Of a stretch of 15,664 nucleotides of DNA, positions 1 through 7,382 are shown one piece after another. The notes beneath the pieces are model-generated. The model was not told where the DNA came from. It did no database searches and saw nothing but the letters and a program-made list of their open reading frames with translations. The DNA is from an uncultured Opitutia bacterium (GTDB lineage: Bacteria > Verrucomicrobiota > Verrucomicrobiia > Opitutales > UBA953), in contig CAIPVK010000109.1 of the NCBI GenBank assembly GCA_903868455.1, positions 1-15,664 of the forward strand. The letters run 5' to 3'. How positions within the stretch are numbered: the first letter of the stretch is position 1; each line of letters begins with the position of its first letter. A program made the position numbers and the translations under genes.

Positions 1-3
1 GCC

Positions 4-1698
4 TCACGCCTTGGCCGCGGCCTTGGCCCAGCTGTCCTTGAGCGTGACGGTCCGGTTGAACACCGGCTTGCCGGGGGAGGAGTCCTTGGCGTCCGCCACG
101 AAGTAGCCGACGCGCTCGAACTGGACGGCGGCGCCGGGGGCGAGCGCGAGGAGCGAGGGCTCGACCTTGGCGCGCGCGACGCGCAGGGAGCCGGGGTTGA
201 GGTGGGCGCGCCAGTCCTCGCCCTCGGCGAGGTCGTTGAGGTCCTCCTTGAGGAAGAGGCGGTCGACGAGGCGGACCTCGACGTCGCCGGCGTGGGGCTC
301 GGAGACCCAGTGGATCGTGCCCTTGACCTTGCGGCCGTCGGGGGCGTCGCCGCCGCGCGTGGCGGGGTCGTAGGTGCAGCGGACCTCGACGACCTTGCCG
401 TCGGCGTCCTTCACGCAGCCGGTGCAGCGCACGAAGTAGGCCCAGCGGAGCCGCACCTCCTGGCCCGGGGTCAGGCGGAAGTACTTCCTGGGCGCGTCCT
501 CCATGAAGTCCTCGCGCTCGATGAGGAGGGTCCGGGAGAAGGGCACCTTGCGCGAGCCCGCCGCGGGGTCCTCGGGGTTGTTCACGGCCTCGAGCTCCTC
601 GGAGGCGCCCTCGGGGTAGTTCTCGATGACGAGGCGGACGGGGTCGAGGACGGCCATGGCGCGGGGAGCCGTCCGGTTGAGCTCGTCACGGACGGCGTGC
701 TCGAGCAGGGCGACGTCCGTCAGCGAGTTGTGCTTGGTCACGCCGATGGTCTCGCAGAACCGGCGGATGGCCGAGGCCGGGATGCCTCGGCGGCGGAGGC
801 CCGAGATCGTGGGCATGCGCGGGTCGTCCCAGCCGGCGACGCGGCGCTCCTGCACCAGCTCGAGCAGGCGGCGCTTCGACATCACCGTGTAGGTGAGGTT
901 GAGGCGGGCGAACTCGATCTGCTGGGGCTTGGCGGGCGTGTCCAAGGTGCGGAGCAGCCAGTCGTAGAAGGGGCGGTGGATCTCGAACTCCAGGGTGCAG
1001 ATCGAGTGCGTGATGCCCTCGTACGCGTCCTCCAGGGGGTGGGCGTAGTCGTACATCGGGTAGACGCACCAGGCGTCGCCGGTGCGGTGGTGGCTCGCCT
1101 TGCGGATGCGGTAGATCACCGGGTCGCGCATCAGAAGGTTGGGCGAGGCCATGTCGATCTTGGCGCGGAGCACGGCCGAGCCCTCGTCCAACTCGCCGCG
1201 GGTCATCTTGGCGAAGAGGTCGAGGTTCTCGGCGACGGGGCGGTCGCGCCACGGGCTGGGCTTGCCCGGCGTCACCAGGTCGCCGCGGTGGGCGCGCATC
1301 TCCTCGAGGGAGAGGTGGCAGACGTAGGCCTTGCCGAGCTCGATCAGGCGGACGGCGTCGGCGTGCATGCGGCCGAAGTAGTCCGAGGCGTTGTGGTCGT
1401 GCGCGCCCCAGTCGAAGCCGAGCCAGCGGACGTCCTCCTTGATCGACTCGACGTACTCGACCTCCTCCTTGGCCGGGTTGGTGTCGTCCATCCGCAGGTG
1501 GCAGCGTCCCTTGTATTCGAGCGCGAGGCCGAAGTTGAGGCAGATGGACTTCGCGTGCCCGATGTGGAGGTAGCCGTTGGGCTCGGGCGGGAAGCGCGTG
1601 ACCACGGTCGGGTGCTTGCCCGAGGCGAGGTCGGCGTCGATGATCTGGCGGATGAAGTGGCGGGGCGCCTCGGGGGCGGTCGTCTCGGGGGTGGACAC
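4..1698 (-). CDS. glnS: Glutaminyl-tRNA synthetase (GlnRS)
   Basis: Class I aminoacyl-tRNA synthetase that charges tRNA-Gln with glutamine in the cytoplasm. The 564-residue product is close to the 554 residues of the E. coli enzyme and resembles it along its whole length. The N-terminal part (about 1-265) carries the HIGH signature at H45-H48 within PEPNGYLHIGHAKS. The KMSKS-type loop is VMSKRR at 272-277, and GWDDPRMPTISGLRRRG follows at 289-305. The C-terminal anticodon-binding beta barrels run from about 345 to the end and close with PVFNRTVTLKDSWAK. I chose the GTG at 1698 because it gives an N-terminus (FIRQIIDADLASGKH) collinear with E. coli GlnRS. The reading frame stays open far upstream inside mrdA, but that part is antisense shadow. 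No clear Shine-Dalgarno precedes the GTG. It is last in the mre-mrdA series, 59 bases after mrdA, and probably shares its transcript. Confidence 0.97.
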   Translation of the reverse strand: MSTPETTAPEAPRHFIRQIIDADLASGKHPTVVTRFPPEPNGYLHIGHAKSICLNFGLALEYKGRCHLRMDDTNPAKEEVEYVESIKEDVRWLGFDWGAHDHNASDYFGRMHADAVRLIELGKAYVCHLSLEEMRAHRGDLVTPGKPSPWRDRPVAENLDLFAKMTRGELDEGSAVLRAKIDMASPNLLMRDPVIYRIRKASHHRTGDAWCVYPMYDYAHPLEDAYEGITHSICTLEFEIHRPFYDWLLRTLDTPAKPQQIEFARLNLTYTVMSKRRLLELVQERRVAGWDDPRMPTISGLRRRGIPASAIRRFCETIGVTKHNSLTDVALLEHAVRDELNRTAPRAMAVLDPVRLVIENYPEGASEELEAVNNPEDPAAGSRKVPFSRTLLIEREDFMEDAPRKYFRLTPGQEVRLRWAYFVRCTGCVKDADGKVVEVRCTYDPATRGGDAPDGRKVKGTIHWVSEPHAGDVEVRLVDRLFLKEDLNDLAEGEDWRAHLNPGSLRVARAKVEPSLLALAPGAAVQFERVGYFVADAKDSSPGKPVFNRTVTLKDSWAKAAAKA

Positions 1699-1709
1699 GG
1701 CTTTTTGAG

Positions 1710-1728
1710 TCGCCCGATTGAAGGGCGA
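1710..1728. repeat. Inverted repeat between mrdA and glnS
   Basis: TCGCCC (1710-1715) and GGGCGA (1723-1728) form a perfect 6-bp stem with a 7-base loop in the 59-base gap between the mrdA stop and the glnS start. On the minus-strand transcript it is followed by CUCAAAAAG, not a U run, so it does not look like an intrinsic terminator. It may be a weak processing or stabilising hairpin, or chance in GC-rich DNA. Confidence 0.35.
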
Positions 1729-1757
1729 AAGGGCGGGGCGGGGCGAGGGGATTTTCC

Positions 1758-3782
1758 TCAGCGCCCCTCGGCGCCGGCCGGGTTGAGCCACGCCTCGAGC
1801 ATGGCCTTGGCGACGGGACCGGCGGTGGCGCCGCCCCAGCTGCTCATGTCCTCGCCCTCGATGCAGACGGCGAAGGCCACGCGGGGCTTCTCGGCGGGGG
1901 CGAAGCCGACCGCCCAGGCCAGGTGGGCCTTGCGGCCCTCGTTGAAATATTCCGAGGTCCCGGTCTTGGCCGCGACGCTGAGGCCCGCGATGCGCATCGG
2001 CCCGCCCGTGCCCTCCTCCACGCAGCGCGTCAGGCCGTCGAGCAGCGCGCGGCGCTGTCCGGCCGTCAGGCCGAGGGGTTCGGCGCCGGGGTGAGTCAGC
2101 TCGCGCCCGGGGTCGTGGATGAGGGTTAGGTTCGTGCGCGTCCGCCCCTTGGCGATCGAGGCCATCATCGCGGCCATGTGCAGCGGCGTGGTCAGCAGGT
2201 AGCCCTGCCCGATGGAGGTGTTGGCGGTGTCGCCCGGCGACCACTCGCCCGCGCCGCGCCGCCGCTTGTACTCGGGGGTGGGGATGACCATGCCCTTGGC
2301 GGTCTCGGCGTACTCGGGGCGCCCGTCGAAGGAGCTGATGAGCAGGGGCTCCGCCAGCCCCAGGCGCCGCGCCTCGGCGGCCAGTCGGTCGATGCCCGTG
2401 CGCAGGCCGACGACGTAGTTCCAGACGTTGCAGGAGATGATGAGCATCTTCTCCATGTCCGTAGGACCGTAGCCCTCCGGCGTGTGCTCGGGGAAGGCGC
2501 GGTTGCCGACCATGAGCGAGGGGCCGCAGTCGAGGACCTCGTCGTGCCGCACCGCGCCGGAGCGGACGCCGGCCAACGCGGTGACGATCTTGAAGGTGGA
2601 GCCGGGCGGGTAGAGCCCCTGGGTCGCGCGGTTGAACCACCCGCCGGCCGCGTCGACCTCGTCGTAGTCCTCCTGGCTGATGCGCCCCGTCATCTTGTTG
2701 GGGTCGAAGCCCGGGAAGCTCGCGAGGGCGAGGATCTCGCCGGTCGCGACGTCGACCATCACGGCCGAGCCGGGCAGCGGGGGCATGTTGGGGTCCGCCG
2801 AGGGCCCGAGCGCCCTCTCCGCCGCCCGCTGGATGGCGCGGTCGAGGGAGAGGGTGATGTGGGCGCCCTGGCGGGGCTCGCGCGACGCCAGCACCTTGCG
2901 CTGCTCGCCCGCGATGTTGCGCTCGATGATGAGGTAGCCGTGCGTCCCCGCCAGCTCGCGGTTGTAGGCGGCCTCCACGCCCTTCACGCCGCGGGCGGAC
3001 GGGCGCACGCTGAAGCCGGAGGGGCCGAGGTTGTGCTCCGCCGCGAGCATCGTCCGCAGGTCCCGCTCCGCCTCGGGGTCGTTGCTCTCGGAGGGGCGCA
3101 CGTGCCCGAGGATGTGGCAGGCGAGCGAGCCCTCCGGATAGTCGCGCACGACCTCGCTGCGCAGCGCGAGCACGCCGTCGTCGGGCAGCTGCTCCATGAA
3201 GCGGGCCAGCCGCTCACCGGGGTTGCGCTCGCCGAGGGCGAGGTCCTCGATGGCGGCGAAGGGCGAGGAGCGGCGCTCCCTCAGGTGTCGGGCGAGGGCG
3301 ACGGGCGAGACCCGGAAGTCCGCCTGGGCGCGAGGGGTGGAGAGCGCCCGGTTGACCCGGTCGAGGTGGGTCTGGATGACGTTGACCCGGGCCTGGTCGC
3401 GCAGCCTGTCGTAGTCGGGCCGATAGGCCTCGGGCAGGCGCCAGGCCGAGCGCTCGGCGGCGAGGAGGCGCCGCTGCTCGCGGATGATCTGCGGGCGCAG
3501 CTTGCCGAGGTCGACCGTCACGCTCCAGCGCACCTTGTTGTCGACCAGCACGAAGCCGTTGCGGTCGTGGATGCGCCCGCGGCTGCCGGGGATGAGGATG
3601 GCGTGGCGGATCTGGCGCTCGTGCTGGTCCTCGATCGCCTGGTGCTGGACAGCCTGCCGAAAGACGAGGCCGCCGGCGACGTAGAGCAGCGCGCCGGCGA
3701 AGATGGCGGCCAGCTGGAGGATGCGCCGGCGGTTGGCGCGGCCCGACGGCACCAGCTCCTCGCCCGGGGAGGGGTCGGTCAT
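1758..3782 (-). CDS. mrdA: Penicillin-binding protein 2 (elongasome peptidoglycan transpeptidase)
   Basis: Class B penicillin-binding protein that cross-links peptidoglycan during lateral wall growth. It is anchored in the inner membrane with its catalytic domain in the periplasm. The 674-residue product has a short cytoplasmic tail, a membrane segment at about 21-42, and the start of the pedestal domain (IPGSRGRIHDRNG, 64-76). The transpeptidase domain runs from about 335. All three active-site motifs are visible: S395-T-F-K398 (nucleophile Ser395), S450-C-N452 and K606-T-G608. The length is slightly above the roughly 630 residues of E. coli PBP2. The ATG at 3782 overlaps the mreD stop as ATGA, which argues for translational coupling; no good Shine-Dalgarno is present. 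The mreBCD neighbours favour the elongation PBP2 over the division protein FtsI. A rodA gene is not found next to it. Confidence 0.95.
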   Translation of the reverse strand: MTDPSPGEELVPSGRANRRRILQLAAIFAGALLYVAGGLVFRQAVQHQAIEDQHERQIRHAILIPGSRGRIHDRNGFVLVDNKVRWSVTVDLGKLRPQIIREQRRLLAAERSAWRLPEAYRPDYDRLRDQARVNVIQTHLDRVNRALSTPRAQADFRVSPVALARHLRERRSSPFAAIEDLALGERNPGERLARFMEQLPDDGVLALRSEVVRDYPEGSLACHILGHVRPSESNDPEAERDLRTMLAAEHNLGPSGFSVRPSARGVKGVEAAYNRELAGTHGYLIIERNIAGEQRKVLASREPRQGAHITLSLDRAIQRAAERALGPSADPNMPPLPGSAVMVDVATGEILALASFPGFDPNKMTGRISQEDYDEVDAAGGWFNRATQGLYPPGSTFKIVTALAGVRSGAVRHDEVLDCGPSLMVGNRAFPEHTPEGYGPTDMEKMLIISCNVWNYVVGLRTGIDRLAAEARRLGLAEPLLISSFDGRPEYAETAKGMVIPTPEYKRRRGAGEWSPGDTANTSIGQGYLLTTPLHMAAMMASIAKGRTRTNLTLIHDPGRELTHPGAEPLGLTAGQRRALLDGLTRCVEEGTGGPMRIAGLSVAAKTGTSEYFNEGRKAHLAWAVGFAPAEKPRVAFAVCIEGEDMSSWGGATAGPVAKAMLEAWLNPAGAEGR

Positions 3783-4288
3783 GGCTCGCGGAGGACGGGG
3801 AAGCCCGCCCGTGAGAGGAAGTGGTCCTGCATCGCGCCCGCGACCGGCTGCAGGGCGGCGCCGGCGGCGAAGGCGACGAGGGCGTGCAGCGGCACCGACC
3901 CTCCCCAGGCCGTCCAGTCGCCTTGGCCGAACCCCGTCGCCACGGAGACGAGCGTCGCGCAGGCCGCGTTCATCCAACCGGCGACCCAGGCGCGTCGGCG
4001 CCGGCGCAACGGCCCGCGCCAGTTCACCGCAACGAGCATGGCGAGCATCAGGACGAAGGCCGCCGCGCCGTCGGGTATCGGCCGGCGGGCCTCGTGGGCG
4101 AAGCCCAGGCAGGCCGCGAGCAGCAGCGCCTGTCCGGTGCCGAGCCGCAGGGCCGGCGTCGCGAGCAACGCGCCCGGGACGAACACGGCCAACCCCCAGG
4201 GGGCGAGGCTGTCCGAGAGCAGGTCGGCCGCGAGGATCCACGGCGCCGCGGCCCCGAGCGCGATCAGCCAGCCGAGCGAGGGGGTCAT
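3779..4288 (-). CDS. mreD: Rod shape-determining protein MreD (probable)
   Basis: Small polytopic inner-membrane protein of the elongasome, thought to bridge MreC and the wall synthases. The 169-residue product is dominated by hydrophobic stretches (about 5-25, 27-45, 48-65, 69-90 and 105-150) with few charged residues except a basic loop, RRRRR, near 97-101. MreD sequences are poorly conserved, so the call rests on size, hydrophobicity and position between mreC and mrdA, the usual gene order. The ATG at 4288 overlaps the mreC stop as ATGA. A GAGGAG Shine-Dalgarno (4294-4299) lies 5 bases upstream, inside the end of mreC. Its own stop overlaps the mrdA start by 4 bases. Confidence 0.8.
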   Translation of the reverse strand: MTPSLGWLIALGAAAPWILAADLLSDSLAPWGLAVFVPGALLATPALRLGTGQALLLAACLGFAHEARRPIPDGAAAFVLMLAMLVAVNWRGPLRRRRRAWVAGWMNAACATLVSVATGFGQGDWTAWGGSVPLHALVAFAAGAALQPVAGAMQDHFLSRAGFPVLREP

Positions 4289-5142
4289 CGCAGCTCCTCG
4301 TAGGGCTGGGGTTGCGTCGGGATGAGGACAGCGACCTCCGCCACGTTGCGCAGCTCGGCAGCCGGGGCCATCTTGCCCGTCTTCCAGGCGCCCTCGGGGG
4401 CGTCGGTCAGGACCGGCTCGAGCGTCCCGAGCCGCAGGCCCGGCGGGTAGAGGCCGCCGAGGCCGGTCGTGCGGACCACCGCGGGCTGGCCGGCCGGGGG
4501 GAAGTACTCGCGCGGGATGTGCGTGACGTCGGCGCGGGGGCCGACGAAGGGCGGGTTGGGGGCGCCCGTCACGAAGACGACCTGGCGGCGCTCGTCGCCG
4601 TCGAGCATGGCGGAGCAGCGGAAGCCCGGGCTCGTGACCAGCTCGACCTCGCTCGTGTTGAGGTGCACGGCGGCGACGCGGCCGACCACGCGGTCGCCGA
4701 GGACGACCGGGCAGCCGAGGCGCACGCCGTCCTCGCGCCCGCGGCGGATGACGAGCCGGCTCCACCATGTGGAGGACTCGCGCGCCGCGACCCGCGCCAC
4801 CACCGAGCGGAACTCGGCGGGCGGCGGGGTGGCGAGCATGCCGCGCAGGCGGCGGTTCTCCGAGGCGAGGGACTCGAGGGACAGCACGCGGAGCTCGAGC
4901 GCGGCGTTGGCGCGCGCCAGGTCGCGCCCGGAGGCGGCGAGGGTCTCGCGGTCGGCGTTCGTCAGCTCGAGGTGCCGCACCAGCTCGCGCGTGCGCGAGA
5001 GGGCGACCAGGGCCGGCGCCTGGAACTCGGCGAACGACTCGCGCACGAACAGGCGGGGGAGCGAGGGCAGCAGCACCCACGCCAGGAGCAGCGCGGCGAG
5101 GGCCGCCAGGGGGCCCCGCAGCCGGCGCAGGGGCGTTTCCAT
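4285..5142 (-). CDS. mreC: Rod shape-determining protein MreC
   Basis: Bitopic membrane protein of the elongasome. Its periplasmic part is known in the family to bind and activate PBP2. The 285-residue product has a basic start, one membrane helix at about 11-28, a predicted coiled coil at about 45-100 rich in Leu and Arg heptads, and then the two-lobed beta domain. Family-like stretches include WWSRLVIRRGREDGVRLGCPV, a VVGRV step, and the substrate-free loop ending in PPGLRLGTL. It starts 14 bases after the mreB stop, overlaps mreD by 4 bases and so is in the mreB-mreC-mreD-mrdA transcript. No Shine-Dalgarno is seen before the ATG (CCCCCGACG precedes it), so initiation may depend on translation arriving from mreB. 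Confidence 0.93.
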   Translation of the reverse strand: METPLRRLRGPLAALAALLLAWVLLPSLPRLFVRESFAEFQAPALVALSRTRELVRHLELTNADRETLAASGRDLARANAALELRVLSLESLASENRRLRGMLATPPPAEFRSVVARVAARESSTWWSRLVIRRGREDGVRLGCPVVLGDRVVGRVAAVHLNTSEVELVTSPGFRCSAMLDGDERRQVVFVTGAPNPPFVGPRADVTHIPREYFPPAGQPAVVRTTGLGGLYPPGLRLGTLEPVLTDAPEGAWKTGKMAPAAELRNVAEVAVLIPTQPQPYEELR

Positions 5143-5156
5143 CGTCGGGGGTCAGC

Positions 5157-6173
5157 TCACTCCCCGCCCCAGCGCGAGGAGTTGGCGAGGATCTTGCCCG
5201 TGCCGTTGACCACGGCGCAGAGGGGCTCCTCGGCGACGAAGACGGGGAGGCCGGTCGCCTCCGAGATGAGGCGGTCGATGCCGCGGATGAGGGCGCCGCC
5301 GCCGGCGAGCGCGATGCCGCGGTCCACGAGGTCGGCCGCGAGCTGGGGCGGGCAGCGCTCGAGGGCCGCCTTCACCGCCTCGATGATGGCGTTGAGGTTG
5401 TCCATCATCGACTCGCGGACCTCCTGGGAGGTCAGGTGGAGCTGGCGGGGCAGGCCGGTGACCGAGTCGCGGCCCTTGACCTCCATGGTGAGCTCCTGCT
5501 CGAGCGGGTAGGCCGAGCCGATCTTGATCTTGATGTCCTCCGCGGTCCGCTCGCCGATGATGAGGTTGTAGGAGCGCCGGATGTAGTTGGTGATCGCCGC
5601 GTCGAACTCGTCGCCGCCGACGCGGATGGAGCGGGCGTGGACGATGCCGCCGAGCGAGAGGATGGCCACCTCGGTGGTGCCGCCGCCGATGTCGACGATC
5701 ATGGAGCCGGCGGGCTCCTCGACGGGCAGGCCGACGCCGATGGCGGAGGCGACGGGCTCGGGGATGGTGATGACGTCGTCGGCGCCCGCGCGGTAGGCGG
5801 AATCCATCACCGCGCGCTTCTCGACCGCGGTGATGCCGAAGGGCACGGCGATGACCACCACGAGGTTGGTGAAGAGGGACTTCTTGGCCACCTTGCCGAT
5901 GAAGTAGCGGAGCATGTGCTCGCTGATCTCGAAGTCGGCGATGACGCCGTCCTTCATCGGGCGGAGGGCGAGGATGTCGCCGGGGGTGCGCCCGAGCATC
6001 ATCTTGGCGTCGTTGCCGACCGCGATGGGCTTGCGCGTGGAGGTCCGGATGGCGACCACGCTGGGCTCGCGCAGGACGACGCCGCGGTCCTTGAGGTAGA
6101 CGAGGGTGTTCGCCGTCCCGAGGTCGATGCCGATGGCGTGGGTGAACAGTCCGGGAAGGCGCTTGAGCAGCAT
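5157..6173 (-). CDS. mreB: Rod shape-determining protein MreB (bacterial actin)
   Basis: Actin-fold ATPase that forms membrane-bound filaments and directs lateral wall synthesis. The 338-residue product matches the family length of about 335-350. The phosphate-1 loop is D17-LGTANT, the phosphate-2 loop is D161-IGGGTTE, and the adenosine loop is LAGGGALIRGID at 289-300. The leading MLLKRLPGLF could be the amphipathic membrane-binding helix found in Gram-negative MreB; that is inference. The ATG at 6173 has the best Shine-Dalgarno in the window, GGAGG with 7 bases of spacing. It heads the mreBCD-mrdA series. A perfect hairpin lies 11 bases upstream of the Shine-Dalgarno and may affect expression or set an RNA end. 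Confidence 0.98.
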   Translation of the reverse strand: MLLKRLPGLFTHAIGIDLGTANTLVYLKDRGVVLREPSVVAIRTSTRKPIAVGNDAKMMLGRTPGDILALRPMKDGVIADFEISEHMLRYFIGKVAKKSLFTNLVVVIAVPFGITAVEKRAVMDSAYRAGADDVITIPEPVASAIGVGLPVEEPAGSMIVDIGGGTTEVAILSLGGIVHARSIRVGGDEFDAAITNYIRRSYNLIIGERTAEDIKIKIGSAYPLEQELTMEVKGRDSVTGLPRQLHLTSQEVRESMMDNLNAIIEAVKAALERCPPQLAADLVDRGIALAGGGALIRGIDRLISEATGLPVFVAEEPLCAVVNGTGKILANSSRWGGE

Positions 6174-6180
6174 GATGGTT

Positions 6181-6185
6181 CCTCC
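6181..6185 (-). promoter_or_regulatory. Shine-Dalgarno of mreB
   Basis: GGAGG on the minus strand, 7 bases before the mreB ATG at 6173. It is notable because most genes in this window have no recognisable Shine-Dalgarno, and it fixes the mreB start. Confidence 0.85.
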
Positions 6186-6196
6186 CCACGTATCAA

Positions 6197-6220
6197 CTTG
6201 CCAGCCAAGGGGCTGGCAAG
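6197..6220. repeat. Perfect 10-bp hairpin upstream of mreB
   Basis: CTTGCCAGCC (6197-6206) and GGCTGGCAAG (6211-6220) are exact reverse complements around a 4-base loop. The hairpin occupies most of the 62-base gap between the fusion gene stop (6236) and the mreB start. On the minus strand it is followed by TTGATACG, not a U run, so it is a poor intrinsic terminator. It could be a processing or stability hairpin, a partial terminator or a protein-binding palindrome. The arm TTGCCA and the following TTGATA are 17 bases apart, but TTGATA is a poor -10 box, so I do not call a promoter. Confidence 0.6.
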
Positions 6221-6235
6221 GTTATTCACGGCCGC

Positions 6236-7285
6236 TCAGCCCCTGAGGGTGAGCAGGATTCCCGAGACGTGGCCGCATCCCGGAAGGGCCCTGACCTTGG
6301 CCGCGAGCGGGCGGGTGTGGAAGGCGGCCTCCGAGCGGACGACCGCGCTCTCGCAGTGCACCTGCAGGCGCCCGTCCGGAAGGATCCTCAAGGGGGAGGT
6401 CCGGCGGGCGAGGGCGGGGGGCAGGAGCCCGGCCCAGGCGGCGCTGATGGCGTGCTCGGGGATGGGGCGGTCGATGCCGAGCCGCCGGACGGCCTCGTCG
6501 ACCGCCGAGTCGAGCGACTTGGCGCCGCGCGGCGCCGCCGCGCGGTCCTCCGGCAGCCCGCGGAGCTCCGAGACGAGACGCCGACCGCGGCGGTCGAGCG
6601 GCCGGCCCGGGCCTACCATCCACGCGCGCACGAGCTCGGGGAGTCCGGTCAGGCGCGCGAGGCGGACGGTCTCCCTCGGGAGGTTGGCGGGCCGATCGCC
6701 CACCAGCACGCCCCGCGCGCCCGCGGCGGCCGCGGCCAACGCGTCCTCGGCTGGATCATCGCCCGCGTGCACCAGCTCGGCCAGGTCGATGCGCCACGCG
6801 CGCGCCACCCTCAGGAAGGCCTCGGGCGCGGGCTTTCCGGCGGAGAGCCAGAGGCCGTCGCCGTCCTCCATCAGGCCCTTCGCGCGAAGCACGCCCTCGA
6901 GGCGGGCGTCGGCGTTGGAGAGGAAGCCGATGCGAAGCCCCAGGAAGCGCAGCTGGGCGAGCGCGACGGTCGCCCCGCGGGCCATCCTCCAGGCCTCCGG
7001 CCGGGCGAAGGCCTCCCAGCAGGCGGCCTGCAGCGCGGGGAGCGCGCTCCGCGGGATGTCCCGTCCGAAGCAGCGCTCGACGACCTCGGCCCAGAAGGTC
7101 TCCGGGTCCGCCTCGCGCGGGGCGGCGCGGAAGGCGGGGGCGAAGCGCGCGTCCAGCGCGGCGGGGTCGCACGCGAGGCCCAGCTTGGCCGCGCAGCGGG
7201 CGTAGACCTTCCCGACCGAGGGCTGGGGGAAGAGCAGGGTGCCCGCCAAATCGAGGGTCACGGCCTTGGGACGGGGCTGGGCCAT
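6236..7285 (-). CDS. HAD-family hydrolase fused to a DUF721 (DciA-like) domain
   Basis: A 349-residue protein with two parts. Residues 1-222 are a DREG-2-like haloacid dehalogenase: motif I is LDLAGT with nucleophile Asp12, but Ala14 stands where many HADs have the second Asp. SVGKVYAR follows at 23-30, motif II is LSN with Ser123, motif III is Lys151 in GKPAPEAF, and motif IV is GDDPAED at 175-181. Residues 223-349 resemble a complete DUF721/DciA protein, with W-centred helix AISAAW, PDGRLQVHCES and the ending LPGCGHVSGILLTLRG. DciA is the ancestral bacterial loader of the DnaB helicase; whether this copy does that is unknown, and the HAD substrate cannot be told. The junction reads TGG-ATG (Trp222-Met223) with no stop. 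The ATG at 7285 is preceded by GGAG at only 2-base spacing. It is divergent from the lipoprotein gene and lies 62 bases before mreB. Confidence 0.8.
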   Translation of the reverse strand: MAQPRPKAVTLDLAGTLLFPQPSVGKVYARCAAKLGLACDPAALDARFAPAFRAAPREADPETFWAEVVERCFGRDIPRSALPALQAACWEAFARPEAWRMARGATVALAQLRFLGLRIGFLSNADARLEGVLRAKGLMEDGDGLWLSAGKPAPEAFLRVARAWRIDLAELVHAGDDPAEDALAAAAAGARGVLVGDRPANLPRETVRLARLTGLPELVRAWMVGPGRPLDRRGRRLVSELRGLPEDRAAAPRGAKSLDSAVDEAVRRLGIDRPIPEHAISAAWAGLLPPALARRTSPLRILPDGRLQVHCESAVVRSEAAFHTRPLAAKVRALPGCGHVSGILLTLRG

Positions 7286-7307
7286 GACTCCAATGGACCC
7301 GACCCTG

Positions 7308-7328
7308 CCCGAGGGGTCAATCCTCGGG
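7308..7328. repeat. Inverted repeat in the divergent intergenic region
   Basis: CCCGAGG (7308-7314) and CCTCGGG (7322-7328) are perfect reverse complements around the 7-base spacer GGTCAAT. They sit in the 97-base gap between the divergent starts of the HAD-DUF721 gene (7285) and the lipoprotein gene (7383). This position suits an operator acting on either gene, but the arms are short and GC-rich, so chance is possible. I found no convincing -35/-10 pair in the gap. Confidence 0.35.
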
Positions 7329-7382
7329 GTTGCGGGCTTGAACCCACCGCGGAGTCGGACAGACTGCCCCGATACCCCCGCC

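Noticed and set aside
1710..1728. Intrinsic terminator between mrdA and glnS
   Set aside because: The stem has only 6 bp and no U run in the direction of transcription; on the other strand the T run precedes the stem.
202..2094. Long plus-strand open frame of about 630 codons opposite glnS and mrdA
   Set aside because: It is antisense to two clear genes, has low-complexity Val/Ala/Gly/Arg/Asp composition and no domain. Stop codons are rare in all frames of this GC-rich DNA.
1699..2640. N-terminal extension of GlnRS by about 314 residues, as the frame stays open upstream
   Set aside because: The extension lies out of frame inside mrdA, is Arg/Gly/His-rich, and GlnRS homology begins only at the GTG at 1698.
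2178..4325. Plus-strand open frame of about 715 codons opposite mrdA and mreD
   Set aside because: A shadow of the real genes: repetitive Arg/Ala/Gly/Val composition and no recognisable motif.
5143..5170. Small GGGG/CCCC hairpin at the mreB-mreC junction
   Set aside because: A few G-C pairs across a 14-base gap are expected by chance at this GC content.
6190..6220. Sigma-70 promoter for mreB from TTGCCA and TTGATA at 17-base spacing
   Set aside because: TTGATA matches the -10 consensus poorly, TTGCCA is part of the hairpin, and the transcript would start almost on the Shine-Dalgarno.
4767..7205. Plus-strand open frame of about 812 codons opposite mreC, mreB and the fusion gene
   Set aside because: It spans three well-supported genes on the other strand and has no family features.
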